This document shows positions 17,578-27,408 of a stretch of 64,000 bases of DNA, in pieces. The notes beneath the pieces were generated by a model. The model worked only from the letters and a program-made list of their open reading frames with translations. It made no database searches and was not told the origin of the DNA. The position numbers and the translations under genes are program-made. Origin of the DNA: Rhodobacteraceae bacterium Araon29 (GTDB lineage: Bacteria; Pseudomonadota; Alphaproteobacteria; Rhodobacterales; Rhodobacteraceae); NCBI GenBank assembly GCA_039640505.1, contig CP046865.1, forward strand, positions 2,781,501-2,845,500. The letters are read 5' to 3'. The number at the start of each line of letters is the position of its first letter. Positions within the stretch are counted from its first letter, which is position 1.

Positions 17578-17641
17578 ACTCTATCCTCGATTAGCTCCGC
17601 GTATTAGTTTTCGCAGCTACTGCATAAAATGCAAGTGGATA

Positions 17642-17920
17642 TCAGGTCCAGTTGACCATGCCGCCCCCAGGTAGTGACTGCCGCGCGATTTGCATTGCTT
17701 CAGGCTCAAGCGCGCAGGCCTGACAGCAGGCCAAAACCCAGGCATCATCCATCATCACAAAGTCGAGAACAGCGATCAAAAAATCCGCATCCTGCGCCCG
17801 CTCTTTGATATCAGCGGCACTGCTGCCGCTCGAACCCATAAAAATCGGTAAAATTTCCTCTTCGCCGACCAACCAGCCAAGCACCTTTAAAGCATATGTT
17901 TCAGCAACTTCTGGGGTCAC
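17642..17920 (-). CDS. DUF3572 family protein
   Basis: A 92-residue protein with AETYALKVLGWLVGEEEILPIFMGSSG, DFLIAVLDFVMMDDAWVLACCQACAL and the C-terminal LPGGGMVNWT. All are typical of the alphaproteobacterial DUF3572 family, which has no assigned function. In related genomes these genes sit next to pleD, as here (divergent, 90-bp spacer). Two adjacent cysteines and a third nearby (ACCQAC) are notable but not a proven metal site. Confidence 0.88.
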   Translation of the reverse strand: MTPEVAETYALKVLGWLVGEEEILPIFMGSSGSSAADIKERAQDADFLIAVLDFVMMDDAWVLACCQACALEPEAMQIARQSLPGGGMVNWT

Positions 17921-18010
17921 ATCAAATTCCTTTGCGACGGGAAAGGTTTTATTAACTCAAATCAATAAAATTAAACATAACTTTGAACAAGTGCGCGGAA
18001 GTATAAAATC

Positions 18011-19381
18011 ATGTCTGGAAAGGTACTGCTGATCGATCCAATAGCGACCAACAGGATTTCGCTGGGCTCGATTTTAAGGGCAGCACACTATCAAATACAT
18101 GCCGTTTCGGGCCTTAGTGAGGTATCATCTTTGCTCGATGACGCCCTTTTTGACGCCGTCATTATTTCTTTGAATTCACCTCTTGATCTGGTCAAATTAA
18201 AAGCCATGCCCGCCCTAAGCAATGTGCCGGTCATTGCCAGCCAGCACGCCGCCGATGATGTAGCGCGGCTTGCTCTTTTGCACGCAGGGGCCAGCGATAT
18301 TTTAACCGCGCCTGTGGCACGCAAAGTGCTTTTGACAGGGCTGCGCAGTTTGCTAAGAGCCCGCAATGCATCGGCCGAATTGCAACTGCGTGAAGATACA
18401 AACCGTGCTTTGGGCTTTCATGAAGCCGCACCCCCGTTTCAATCCAAAAGTGCAGCTATCGTTGTTTGCAATGACCCCAAATCCTGCCCCGGTTTGCTGG
18501 CAAAACTGCAATCTATCCGAAACCTTTCATTTTCGCTACGATCGGACAAGCAATTATTTGATCCACCACAAAAGCAGCAGAGCAATTCCTGTTTCATCCT
18601 GTGTTTAACAGAAAAGACAGCACGGCAGGCGCTCAATATATTAGTTGAAATGCGCGCACATTCGGCCACCCGTCACGCAGCAGTGATTGTGGCGGCGCCG
18701 CACAGCTGCGCGGATGCTGCGATGGATGCGTTGGACCTAGGGGCTAATGATGTGCTGTTTGACAGTTATGGCACAGAAGAAATTTCATTTCGCATTTCCG
18801 CACAAATTCAACATAAAAAAACCAATGACCGGCTGCGGGCCACCCTCCAAGCAGGTTTAAATGCCGCCGTTACTGATTCTCTTACCGGGCTGTACAATCG
18901 GCGCTATGCTTTAACGCATCTTTCGCATTTGTTTGACAAATCGCTGCGATCAGGTACCGAATTATCTTTGATTATGGTGGACCTTGATCATTTCAAACGA
19001 GTAAATGACCAATACGGTCATGCGGCAGGCGATGCCGTGCTTTGCGCGGTGGCAAATACACTAAAGGGTGCAATCCGTGCCTCGGATCTTCTGGCGCGTC
19101 TGGGCGGCGAAGAATTTGTGGTAATATTGCCCGACACCCCTGCAGACAAAGCGCAAGGGCTTGCCCAGAGGCTGTGCGGATTGATTCGAAATTTGCGTAT
19201 AAAAGCGGCGCCAAGGCAAATCACTGCCAGTATTGGGCTAAGCGCGATCGGACCAGATCGGCTGCGCACTGGATCAAATCCTCACTTTGAACATTTGCTG
19301 CACGAAGCCGATAAAGCGCTTTATGCCGCCAAATCCAAAGGCCGCGATCAGGTATCCTATTTCACCCCGCAAGCTGCCTAA
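18011..19381 (+). CDS. pleD: PleD-like diguanylate cyclase with degenerate receivers
   Basis: 456 residues arranged REC1 (about 4-118), REC2-like (about 145-270) and GGDEF (about 290-452). The GGDEF domain is complete: DSLTGLYNRRYAL, MVDLDHFKRVNDQYGHAAGD, RLGGEEFVVILPD, with an inhibitory RxxD (RASD) five residues before. In REC1 the acidic pair reads D9-P10, the phospho-acceptor position is Ser53 (DAVIISLNSP), and the conserved lysine is replaced by Ala100 (ILTAPV). Classical phosphorylation therefore looks impossible. Catalysis is expected to be constitutive or controlled by product or partners. The gene is divergent from DUF3572. Confidence 0.9.
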   Translation: MSGKVLLIDPIATNRISLGSILRAAHYQIHAVSGLSEVSSLLDDALFDAVIISLNSPLDLVKLKAMPALSNVPVIASQHAADDVARLALLHAGASDILTAPVARKVLLTGLRSLLRARNASAELQLREDTNRALGFHEAAPPFQSKSAAIVVCNDPKSCPGLLAKLQSIRNLSFSLRSDKQLFDPPQKQQSNSCFILCLTEKTARQALNILVEMRAHSATRHAAVIVAAPHSCADAAMDALDLGANDVLFDSYGTEEISFRISAQIQHKKTNDRLRATLQAGLNAAVTDSLTGLYNRRYALTHLSHLFDKSLRSGTELSLIMVDLDHFKRVNDQYGHAAGDAVLCAVANTLKGAIRASDLLARLGGEEFVVILPDTPADKAQGLAQRLCGLIRNLRIKAAPRQITASIGLSAIGPDRLRTGSNPHFEHLLHEADKALYAAKSKGRDQVSYFTPQAA

Positions 19382-19505
19382 CTTTCCAAAATAAAATCTT
19401 TCCAAATCATGCAAATCCGATATTTGCTTGATGCCCCGTTCGATTGGCGATTAAAAACGTATCGCAGGGGATTGCATATCACGCATCTGATCAGGAGATA
19501 GCCAG

Positions 19506-21395
19506 ATGACCTATCGCGAGCTTTATCAAAGTTGGGAAACCGACCCCGAAGCATTTTGGATGAAAGCCGCCGATCACATTGATTGGGACCGCGCACCCAG
19601 TTTTGCATTGGATGCGCGTAAGGCTCCGCTTTATGAATGGTATCCGGATGCGATGGTCAACACCTGCTATAATGCAGTAGACCGCCATGTGATTGCAGGC
19701 AAAGGCGCGCAGGCCGCGATTATCTACGACAGTCCCATCACCGGACAAAAAGACACCATCAGCTATGCCGATTTGCGCGATAAAACTGCCCGCCTCGCCG
19801 GTGCGCTGCGCGCCAAGGGCGTCACCAAAGGTGATCGGGTGATTATTTATATGTCGATGGTGCCCGAAGCGATTGTTGCGATGCTGGCTTGCACGCGCAT
19901 TGGCGCCATTCATTCGGTGGTCTTTGGCGGTTTTGCCGCCCATGAGTTGGCCGTACGGATTGATGACGCAAAGCCAAAAGCCATTTTAGCCACATCCTGC
20001 GGGATCGAGCCGGGACGCGTGATTGCCTATAAACCGCTTATTGATGCGGCAATCGAGCAATCCGAACATAGCCCAGAAACCGTGGTTATCTTGCAGCGTG
20101 AACAGCAAACCGCCGCATTAGAGCACAGCCGTGATTGCGATTGGGATGCGGTGCAAAAGGGCGTTGAGCCCGCCGAATGCGTTCCAGTTGAAGGCATGCA
20201 TCCGGCCTATATTCTTTATACATCGGGGACCACCGGCGCGCCCAAAGGCGTTGTCCGCCCCACCGCAGGCCATCTGGTGGCGCTGCACTGGTCGATGAAA
20301 AATATCTATAACGTCGATCCCGGTGATGTCTTTTGGGCCGCCTCGGACGTGGGCTGGGTCGTCGGCCACAGTTATATTTGCTATGCACCGCTGATCCATG
20401 GAAACACCACGATTGTGTTCGAAGGCAAACCGGTGGGCACGCCTGATGCCGGCACATTCTGGCGCGTTATGTCCGAACATAATGTGCGCAGTTTCTTTAC
20501 CGCGCCCACAGCGTTTCGGGCGATTAAACGCGAAGACCCCAAGGGCGAATTTAAAGCCAAATATGATCTAAGCGGATTGCGCGCGCTTTATCTAGCTGGC
20601 GAGCGCGCCGATCCCGACACAATAAACTGGGCGCAGGATTTGCTGGGCGTTCCGGTGATTGACCATTGGTGGCAAACCGAAACCGGCTGGACCATTGCCG
20701 GCAATCCGTTGGGCATTGAAGCCCTGCCCATTAAAGTCGGCAGTCCCTCGGTGGCAATGCCCGGCTATGAGGTCCATATTCTTGATGAAGCAGGCAACCG
20801 CCAACCGGAAAACACACTTGGAGCGATTGCCATTAAGCTACCGCTGCCGCCCGGCACCTTGCCAACGCTTTGGAACGCAGACGAACGATATCGCGCATCC
20901 TACCTGAACACCTTTCCCGGATACTACGAAACCGGTGATGCAGGCATAATCGACGAAGACGGTTATCTTTACATCATGGCGCGCACGGATGATGTGATCA
21001 ATGTGGCCGGTCACCGCCTGTCGACCGGTGCCATGGAAGAAGTGCTGGCCAATCATCCTGATGTGGCAGAATGCGCCGTGATCGGGGTCAGTGATCAGCT
21101 CAAAGGTCAATTACCGCTTGGGTTTTTATGCCTCAGCAACGGTGTCAATCGCCCCCATAGCGAAATTGTCGCCGAATGCGTGCAAATGATGCGCGATGTG
21201 ATCGGCCCTGTGGCCGCCTTTAAACTGGCTGTGGTGATCAAACGCTTGCCAAAAACCCGCTCGGGCAAAATTCTGCGTGCTACGATGGTGAAAATTGCAG
21301 ACAGCGAAACGTTTAAAATGCCGGCCACCATTGATGATCCTGATATTTTAGACGAAATCAAAGAGGCACTGCAAAGCCTAGGATACGCGCAATAA
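19506..21395 (+). CDS. prpE: Propionyl-CoA synthetase (AMP-forming)
   Basis: A 629-residue member of the acetyl/propionyl-CoA synthetase family. The N-terminal MTYRELYQSWETDPEAFW matches the ACAS_N domain; the ATP-binding signature is YTSGTTGAPKGVVRP (about residues 238-252), followed by WWQTETGW, YYETGDAGIIDEDGYLYIMARTDD, and the catalytic lysine in KTRSGKILRATM near the C-terminus. It activates propionate (possibly also acetate or acrylate) to the CoA thioester, feeding methylmalonyl-CoA or methylcitrate routes. It stands alone with flanking spacers of more than 100 bp and has GGAG before ATG 19506. Confidence 0.93.
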   Translation: MTYRELYQSWETDPEAFWMKAADHIDWDRAPSFALDARKAPLYEWYPDAMVNTCYNAVDRHVIAGKGAQAAIIYDSPITGQKDTISYADLRDKTARLAGALRAKGVTKGDRVIIYMSMVPEAIVAMLACTRIGAIHSVVFGGFAAHELAVRIDDAKPKAILATSCGIEPGRVIAYKPLIDAAIEQSEHSPETVVILQREQQTAALEHSRDCDWDAVQKGVEPAECVPVEGMHPAYILYTSGTTGAPKGVVRPTAGHLVALHWSMKNIYNVDPGDVFWAASDVGWVVGHSYICYAPLIHGNTTIVFEGKPVGTPDAGTFWRVMSEHNVRSFFTAPTAFRAIKREDPKGEFKAKYDLSGLRALYLAGERADPDTINWAQDLLGVPVIDHWWQTETGWTIAGNPLGIEALPIKVGSPSVAMPGYEVHILDEAGNRQPENTLGAIAIKLPLPPGTLPTLWNADERYRASYLNTFPGYYETGDAGIIDEDGYLYIMARTDDVINVAGHRLSTGAMEEVLANHPDVAECAVIGVSDQLKGQLPLGFLCLSNGVNRPHSEIVAECVQMMRDVIGPVAAFKLAVVIKRLPKTRSGKILRATMVKIADSETFKMPATIDDPDILDEIKEALQSLGYAQ

Positions 21396-21511
21396 TAATT
21401 CCTATGGCCTTTTTTGAGGAAAACTCCCAGTTTGGGCACTGACGACAAGGGTTGATTTTTTCTTGCGAAATTTTCTCTGCGGTGTAGCGTTTAAGCCGTG
21501 AGGTTATTGGC

Positions 21512-22945
21512 ATGACAAAAAGTGATTTATGGAAATTAGGCGTTGCTGACATTATTGCGGCAACACGGTCAGGCGAACGATCAGCGACTGACATCGTTGA
21601 AGCGGCGATTGACAGAATGGATCAGGTCAATCCGGCCTTGAATGCGGTGGTGATGGATTTATCCGATCAGGCCCGGCAGCGCGCGGCCGATTTAGACCGC
21701 GCCCGTGAAAGCGGCGCCGACCTAGGCCCACTGCATGGTGTGCCTGTCACCATCAAGGTGAATGTTGATCAAGCCGGATGGGCCACTACAAACGGCGTCA
21801 AGGCGCTTGAAAACTTAGTCGCTGTCAGTGATGCCCCGGTGGTGCGAAACCTGCTAAACGCAGGGGCGGTGGTGATCGGGCGCACCAACACGCCCGAGTT
21901 TTCCTTTCGCGCCGAGACCGATAATGAGCTGCATGGGCGCACCCATAATCCTTGGGGGGACCATACCTCACCCGGAGGCTCTTCGGGCGGCGCGGGCGCT
22001 GCGGTGATGGCCGGTATTGGCGCTTTGGGCCATGGCAATGACATCGGTGGCTCACTGCGCTTTCCCGCTGCAGCGAACGGTGCTGTGACTGTCAAACCGG
22101 GCCTTGGCAGGGTACCAGCATGGAACCCAAGCCAGACCGCCGAGCGCGGGCTTTTGGCGCAGTCCATGTCAGTGCAGGGCCTGCTGGCCCGCAGCGCGCA
22201 AGATCTGGATTTGGCGATGCCCGCCTTGATAGCGCCCGATGTGCGTGATCCATTTCATGTACCGCTTGGCTACCATGGCGCGACCGACCCGCCCAAGCGG
22301 GTCGCGCTGTGCAAAGACACCCCGGGCTTCGATACCCACCCAGACGTTCTTGCCGCGCTTGAAGCCGCCGCAGATGCGCTAAGCGATGCCGGCTATGAGG
22401 TAGAGCAAACCGCGCCGCCGCTGTTACAAGAAACCGCTATGGCTGGCTACCGCGCCCTTCTGGGCGAGGTTAAAGCCATGATGGGGCCGGATATCGAAAC
22501 CTATGGCTCGGACACGCTGCAGCAGATTTTCGCCGAATATCACGAACAATTTTCCCCCTATGAGGGCGTGGAACTGTTGAAAATGATGGCGCAGCGCAGC
22601 CATTACGCGCGTGAATGGGCGCTGTTTTTGCAAGAATATCCTCTGGTGCTCTGCCCGTTTCTGCCGCAGCCGTTTTTCACCCCCGGCCGCGATACCGAAG
22701 GCGCAGATGGGGTACGCGAAGCGCTCGGTTCGGCGCTGTGGTCTTATTCGATGAATTATGTCGGCCTACCGGCAGGCTGCCTGCCCACGCGTCTGGCCCC
22801 CTCAGAGCGAGGGCCAAGGCCGATCAATGTGCAAATTATCGGACAAAGATGGCGCGAGGATAAAATTGTTGAAGCCATGATCGCGGTCGAAGCGCGTCTG
22901 GGCACGCTTGCGACAGAGCTTTGGGCGCGTATGGATCAGAAGTAA
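21512..22945 (+). CDS. Amidase (amidase signature family)
   Basis: A 477-residue amidase-signature enzyme. The catalytic Ser-cisSer-Lys triad is visible: Lys in GVPVTIKVNVD (about 90), and the Gly/Ser-rich signature HTSPGGSSGGAGAAV (about 150-165) followed by GNDIGGSLRFPA with the nucleophilic Ser. The N-terminal SATDIVEAAIDRMDQVNPALNAVV is typical. It hydrolyses an amide of unknown identity. Length and the absence of GatB/GatC neighbours argue against GatA. It is convergent with nadK, with 13 bp between stops. Confidence 0.92.
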   Translation: MTKSDLWKLGVADIIAATRSGERSATDIVEAAIDRMDQVNPALNAVVMDLSDQARQRAADLDRARESGADLGPLHGVPVTIKVNVDQAGWATTNGVKALENLVAVSDAPVVRNLLNAGAVVIGRTNTPEFSFRAETDNELHGRTHNPWGDHTSPGGSSGGAGAAVMAGIGALGHGNDIGGSLRFPAAANGAVTVKPGLGRVPAWNPSQTAERGLLAQSMSVQGLLARSAQDLDLAMPALIAPDVRDPFHVPLGYHGATDPPKRVALCKDTPGFDTHPDVLAALEAAADALSDAGYEVEQTAPPLLQETAMAGYRALLGEVKAMMGPDIETYGSDTLQQIFAEYHEQFSPYEGVELLKMMAQRSHYAREWALFLQEYPLVLCPFLPQPFFTPGRDTEGADGVREALGSALWSYSMNYVGLPAGCLPTRLAPSERGPRPINVQIIGQRWREDKIVEAMIAVEARLGTLATELWARMDQK

Positions 22946-22958
22946 AAGGTCAGCGCCG

Positions 22959-23720
22959 CTAAACAAACTGCTCGCGGATCAGCCGTTCTTCCAACCCATG
23001 ACCGGGATCAAACAATAAACGATGTGCAATCTCGCTCTCAGAGCTGATATCGACACGGGTTACACGGTCAAATGACCGGCTGTCAGCATCGGCCATCACC
23101 GGCCGTTTTTCCGGCTCGAGCACCTCAAAACTAACCATGGCCTGTTTGGGCAATAAGGCACCGCGCCAGCGCCTTGGCCGATAGGCATTGAGAGCCGTGA
23201 GCGCTAAAACCTCGGCATCAATCGGTAAAATCGGGCCGTGCGAAGAATAATTATAGGCGGTCGATCCGGCTGGGGTTGCAAGCAAAGCCCCATCACAGAC
23301 CAGCTCTTCCATCCGAACCCGCCCATCGACGGAAATCCGCAGTTTTGCGGCTTGGGGACCTGCGCGCAGCAAGGACACCTCGTTGATCGCCAAACCTGAA
23401 CGTTCGCTGCCATCGATGCAGCAAGCGCGCATCCGCAGCGGATTGATAACCGCCTCTTCGGCGTTTGCCACCCGCGCTGGTAAATCATCTTCTTGATATG
23501 CGTTCATCAAAAAACCAACGGTGCCACGGTTCATCCCGTATACTGGCACCGAATACTCTTGGGTGGCGTGCAGAGTTTGCAGCATAAACCCGTCACCGCC
23601 CAAGGCCACAATAACATCTGCCTGATCCATGGGGCAATCCCCATAGCGGGCTTTCAGCGTTGCAAGCCCACGCTGTGCGGTTTCTGCGGCACTGGCCGAA
23701 AAGGCAATTTTTCCAGTCAT
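22959..23720 (-). CDS. nadK: NAD kinase
   Basis: About 253 residues from ATG 23720 (MTGKIAFSASAAETAQ), the start that fits homologues; in-frame ATGs at 23729 and 23747 are possible. It phosphorylates NAD to NADP. It carries the GGDGFML motif that binds the polyphosphate, MNRGTVGFLMN, the NE-type motif INEVSLLR, and the glycine-rich DGALLATPAGSTAYNYSSHGP. Convergent with the amidase and divergent from glyA across about 170 bp. Confidence 0.95.
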   Translation of the reverse strand: MTGKIAFSASAAETAQRGLATLKARYGDCPMDQADVIVALGGDGFMLQTLHATQEYSVPVYGMNRGTVGFLMNAYQEDDLPARVANAEEAVINPLRMRACCIDGSERSGLAINEVSLLRAGPQAAKLRISVDGRVRMEELVCDGALLATPAGSTAYNYSSHGPILPIDAEVLALTALNAYRPRRWRGALLPKQAMVSFEVLEPEKRPVMADADSRSFDRVTRVDISSESEIAHRLLFDPGHGLEERLIREQFV

Positions 23721-23891
23721 CGCATTCATGTTTCCAATACCCCACATGCGTTTCCAAAAGAGCCAAGCGCCCTATACTGCCACCTTAAATGCCGCGCCAT
23801 TTAAGCGCAATGTCGCAATCTGCTCTTTTCGCGCGTTTGGCTTTCCGATACCAGAGCGCAACAAGGATTCTATTGCACCGGAGATCGAGCA

Positions 23892-25187
23892 ATGACAGCG
23901 AATTTAGGAACGGACGGGTTTTTCACGCAGGCGCTTGGCGAGCGTGATCCTGAGATATTTGCCGCCATCGGGGCCGAGCTGGGCCGGCAGCGCGATGAAA
24001 TCGAGCTAATTGCCTCGGAAAACATCGTCTCGGCGGCAGTGCTGGAAGCCCAAGGCAGCGTGATGACCAATAAATACGCAGAAGGCTATTCCGGCCGGCG
24101 CTATTATGGCGGCTGCCAATTTGTTGATATTGCCGAAGATCTGGCCATCTCGCGCGCCTGCACGCTGTTTGGCTGCGGCTTTGCCAATGTGCAGCCCAAC
24201 TCGGGCTCACAGGCCAACCAAGGCGTGTTTCAGGCACTGCTGCAACCGGGCGATACCATTTTGGGCATGTCGCTGGATGCAGGCGGCCATCTGACCCATG
24301 GGGCGCGGCCCAACCAGTCGGGCAAATGGTTCAACGCGGTGCAATACGGCGTGCGCAAACAGGACAACCTGATTGATTATGATGAAGTGGCCGCGCTGGC
24401 CGCCGAGCATAAGCCAAAGCTGATCATCGCCGGCGGCTCTGCGGTGCCGCGGCAGATCAACTTTGCCCGCATGCGCGAGATCGCAGATACGGTCGGTGCC
24501 TATCTGCATGTGGATATGGCGCATTTTGCCGGGCTTGTGGCCGCCGGCGAGCATCCCTCGCCCTTCCCCCATGCCCATGTGGCCACCACCACCACCCATA
24601 AAACACTGCGCGGCCCGCGCGGCGGAATGATCCTAACCAATGACGAAGCGCTGGCCAAGAAATTCAATTCGGCGATTTTCCCCGGCATTCAGGGCGGCCC
24701 GCTGATGCATGTGATCGCCGCCAAGGCGGTAGCCTTTGGCGAAGCGCTGCGGCCCGAGTTCAAAACCTATATCCAGCAGGTGATCACCAATGCCAAAGCG
24801 CTGTCGGATCAGCTGATCAAAGGCGGGCTCGATACGGTCACCCATGGCACCGACACCCATGTGGTGCTGGTGGATCTACGGCCCAAAGGGGTCAAGGGCA
24901 ATGCCACCGAAAAGGCGCTGGGACGGGCGCATATCACCTGCAATAAAAACGGCGTGCCGTTCGATCCCGAAAAGCCGATGGTCACATCGGGCATCCGGCT
25001 TGGCTCGCCCGCAGGCACCACCCGCGGCTTTGCAGAGCCCGAGTTCCGCCAGATCGCAGACTGGATCACCGAGGTGGTCGACGGGCTGGCCCAAAACGGC
25101 GAGGACGGAAATGCAAGCGTCGAGCAAAACGTCAAAACACAGGTCGAAGCCATGTGCCAACAATTCCCAATGTATCAGAATATTTAA
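23892..25187 (+). CDS. glyA: Serine hydroxymethyltransferase
   Basis: A 431-residue PLP enzyme interconverting serine and glycine with tetrahydrofolate. Seen: [11 protein letters not shown], the [16 protein letters not shown] substrate loop, [14 protein letters not shown], and the PLP-lysine motif [17 protein letters not shown]+C content appears higher than in neighbours, as expected for a highly expressed gene. A strong terminator follows. I saw no glycine- or SAM-riboswitch-like fold in the 170-base leader. Confidence 0.97.
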   Translation: MTANLGTDGFFTQALGERDPEIFAAIGAELGRQRDEIELIASENIVSAAVLEAQGSVMTNKYAEGYSGRRYYGGCQFVDIAEDLAISRACTLFGCGFANVQPNSGSQANQGVFQALLQPGDTILGMSLDAGGHLTHGARPNQSGKWFNAVQYGVRKQDNLIDYDEVAALAAEHKPKLIIAGGSAVPRQINFARMREIADTVGAYLHVDMAHFAGLVAAGEHPSPFPHAHVATTTTHKTLRGPRGGMILTNDEALAKKFNSAIFPGIQGGPLMHVIAAKAVAFGEALRPEFKTYIQQVITNAKALSDQLIKGGLDTVTHGTDTHVVLVDLRPKGVKGNATEKALGRAHITCNKNGVPFDPEKPMVTSGIRLGSPAGTTRGFAEPEFRQIADWITEVVDGLAQNGEDGNASVEQNVKTQVEAMCQQFPMYQNI

Positions 25188-25211
25188 CCTTCGGCAGATA
25201 AAGCCAAATCA

Positions 25212-25240
25212 AGCCCCGCAGCGCGGGGCTTTTTATTTTC
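25212..25240 (+). terminator. Rho-independent terminator after glyA
   Basis: AGCCCCGC-AGC-GCGGGGCTTTTTATTTT: a perfect G+C stem, a three-base loop and a T-rich tail. Confidence 0.9.
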
Positions 25241-25372
25241 TGTGGTGGGGACGTCCAAAAAAGCACTTTATGTGCCCAAATATGAACCCAACCTTGAATT
25301 ATTCTATCACTTCTCAGTTTTCTATGAAATCTGCCCCTTGACCACAGTTAAAAGCAGCGGCATTTCTGCGTC

Positions 25373-25711
25373 ATGTTGGTTTATAAAATACTGCGGCGCC
25401 AAGAATGGGTGCAGCTGCAAAATAATGGGCGAAGCGCCGGTTCTTTGGCAGATATCCAAGATGGTTTCGTGCATTTTTCCACCGCCCAGCAGCTTGGCGC
25501 CACGGCTGCCAAACATTTCACCAAAGAATCCGGCCTTGAGCTGCTCGCCTGTGACGGCGCAGCGATGGGCGCAGACCTGCACTGGGAGCCATCGCGCGGC
25601 GGTGCGCTTTTCCCACATCTTTACCGCGCCTTGTCGATAAAGGATGTGCTCTGGCACCAAATTTTAGAGCTGGGGCCAGACGGCCATATTTTTCCGGAAG
25701 GTTTGCAATGA
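25373..25711 (+). CDS. DUF952 family protein
   Basis: A 112-residue protein with the DUF952 pattern: [62 protein letters not shown]952 proteins resemble glutathione S-transferase-associated or ADP-ribosyl-like small folds and have no established function. The stop overlaps the pyrD start (ATGA, 4 bases), so it is translationally coupled to pyrD, a linkage common in Rhodobacterales. Confidence 0.88.
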   Translation: MLVYKILRRQEWVQLQNNGRSAGSLADIQDGFVHFSTAQQLGATAAKHFTKESGLELLACDGAAMGADLHWEPSRGGALFPHLYRALSIKDVLWHQILELGPDGHIFPEGLQ

Positions 25712-26766
25712 GGCTGCGCGAAAAAATAGGCTTGAAAGCCCTGCAAAAACTGAATCCGGAAACGGCGCACGGGCTAGCAATCAAAGCAATGCAGCTGGGC
25801 TTAGCATCAAAAATCACGCCGCCCACTTCGCCGCGTTTGCGCACGCGGATCGGTTCGCTTGAACTGCCTAATCCGGTCGGGCTTGCGGCCGGTTTTGATA
25901 AAAACGCGCAGGCGCTTAGTGGTCTTTTGGGATCCGGCTTTGGCTTTATCGAAGCGGGTGCGGCAACGCCACAGCCGCAGCCGGGCAATCCCAAGCCGCG
26001 GCTGTTCCGGCTGACCGAAGATAGCGCTGCGATCAACCGCTTTGGCTTTAACAATGACGGGATGGAGCAGATTGCAGCGCGGCTTAAAAACCGTCCCCAA
26101 AAGGGCGTTATCGGGCTTAATCTAGGGGCCAATAAAACCAGCCCCGACCGCGCCGCTGATTTTGCCAAAGTGCTGTCATGCTGCGGCGAGCATATTGATT
26201 TTGCCACCGTCAATGTCAGCAGCCCAAACACCGAAAAACTGCGCGATCTACAGGGCAAAGCAGCGCTATCGGCCCTGCTTGCAGGGGTCAATGAGGCGCG
26301 CGATACGCTGGCGCAGCCTATCCCGGTGTTTTTGAAAATCGCGCCCGATCTGAATGCCGATGAGCTTGCCGATGTGGCCGAGGTTGCGGCGGCGCAAAAT
26401 ATAGCTGCGGTGATTGCCACCAATACAACCTTATCCCGCGACGGGCTGCACAGCCCTCACCGCGGTGAGGCCGGCGGATTATCGGGCGCACCACTGTTTG
26501 AAAAATCGACCCGTGTTTTGGCCCAGCTTTCGGAGCTAATGGGGCCAAACGTGCCGTTGATCGGGGTCGGCGGCGTCCGCTCGGGCGCGGATGCCTATGC
26601 CAAAATTCGCGCCGGGGCCAGTGCCGTGCAACTTTATACCGGACTGGTTTTTGGCGGTGTCTCCTTGGCAGCAAAGATTGCCACAGACCTTGACCAGCTA
26701 CTGGAAAAAGACGGCTTTGACAGTTTGGAAAAAGCCATTGGCAGCAACCGCGAGGCATGGCTGTGA
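25708..26766 (+). CDS. pyrD: Dihydroorotate dehydrogenase (quinone), class 2
   Basis: A 352-residue FMN enzyme of de novo pyrimidine synthesis that passes electrons to the quinone pool and attaches to the inner membrane through its N-terminal helices. Seen: [46 protein letters not shown] with the catalytic serine region, [36 protein letters not shown] and [10 protein letters not shown]. The N-terminal extension (about 1-45) identifies class 2. Overlaps DUF952 (4 bp) and the ArsC-like gene (10 bp). Confidence 0.97.
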   Translation: MRLREKIGLKALQKLNPETAHGLAIKAMQLGLASKITPPTSPRLRTRIGSLELPNPVGLAAGFDKNAQALSGLLGSGFGFIEAGAATPQPQPGNPKPRLFRLTEDSAAINRFGFNNDGMEQIAARLKNRPQKGVIGLNLGANKTSPDRAADFAKVLSCCGEHIDFATVNVSSPNTEKLRDLQGKAALSALLAGVNEARDTLAQPIPVFLKIAPDLNADELADVAEVAAAQNIAAVIATNTTLSRDGLHSPHRGEAGGLSGAPLFEKSTRVLAQLSELMGPNVPLIGVGGVRSGADAYAKIRAGASAVQLYTGLVFGGVSLAAKIATDLDQLLEKDGFDSLEKAIGSNREAWL

Positions 26767-27128
26767 ATGTAGAAATCTGGCACAATCCACGCTGCTCGAA
26801 ATCGCGTCAGGCACTGGCGCTGCTTGAACAGCATAACATTGCTGCCACTGTGGTGCTCTATCTGAAAACGCCACCGTCACGCGCGCGGTTAGAACAAGTT
26901 CTTCACCTGCTTGACCAGCCCGTGCTTGCCATGGTGCGGCATAAAGAGCCGTTGTTTAAAACGCTCGGTTTGAGCCAATCCAGTACCGATGCAGCATTAC
27001 TTGAAGCTCTGGCAAATCACCCATCCCTTATCGAACGGCCAATAGTACTAACCGAGACAGCCGCGGTGATAGGGCGGCCACCGGACGCAATACTGACACT
27101 TCTATCGGCGACAAAGCGCCGCCCTTAG
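26757..27128 (+). CDS. ArsC family (thioredoxin-fold) arsenate reductase-like protein
   Basis: A 123-residue ArsC/Spx-type protein. The active-site loop [15 protein letters not shown] carries the catalytic Cys (residue 12), and the distal LIERPIVL supplies the anion-binding Arg. In bona fide ArsC these reduce arsenate with glutathione/glutaredoxin. No other ars gene is near, so a housekeeping ArsC-like (YffB/YfgD-type) role is possible. ATG 26757 lies inside the end of pyrD after GCGAGG, suggesting co-translation with pyrD. Confidence 0.85.
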   Translation: MAVNVEIWHNPRCSKSRQALALLEQHNIAATVVLYLKTPPSRARLEQVLHLLDQPVLAMVRHKEPLFKTLGLSQSSTDAALLEALANHPSLIERPIVLTETAAVIGRPPDAILTLLSATKRRP

Positions 27129-27408
27129 CGGATCGCGCTGACATATTGGCTGACGCCTCAAGACTATAACTTCTATACTAAACGGTCTTCAAATATGATC
27201 AGACTTTAGTTGGCTTTGATCACAAGGCCGGAAAAATGGCTTAGTTAATACCTAACTTTTGCCGTTATAATTATTAATATGACTTTCTTCGAAATCCCCC
27301 AAAAGTTCAAAATATATTCTTTCGTACTAAAATAATATCTTTTTTTCCTAATTAATTCGACAAACAGGCCGTTTATGGTGACGAATTACTTATCAAAAGG
27401 ATATTAAC
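27129..27408 (+). promoter_or_regulatory. A+T-rich leader of the autotransporter gene
   Basis: 280 gene-free bases markedly richer in A+T than the surroundings, with several TATAAT-like stretches (for example around 27264-27285) and AAAAGGATATTAAC just before the start codon. No clear dyad operator or riboswitch. The A+T bias together with an outer-membrane surface gene fits horizontally acquired or silencer-bound DNA, which is an inference. Confidence 0.4.

Noticed and set aside
21512-22945. GatA subunit of the amidotransferase
   Set aside because: No gatB or gatC nearby; motifs fit general amidase-signature enzymes equally well.
23748-23891. Glycine or SAM riboswitch before glyA
   Set aside because: No conserved core or terminator/anti-terminator arrangement seen in the leader.
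25518-26423. A 301-residue minus-strand frame under DUF952/pyrD
   Set aside because: Low-complexity Ser/Ala/Arg composition typical of antisense frames over a G+C-rich gene; pyrD motifs are unambiguous.
26757-27128. Arsenic resistance locus
   Set aside because: Only an ArsC-like protein is present; no arsB, acr3, arsH or arsR nearby.
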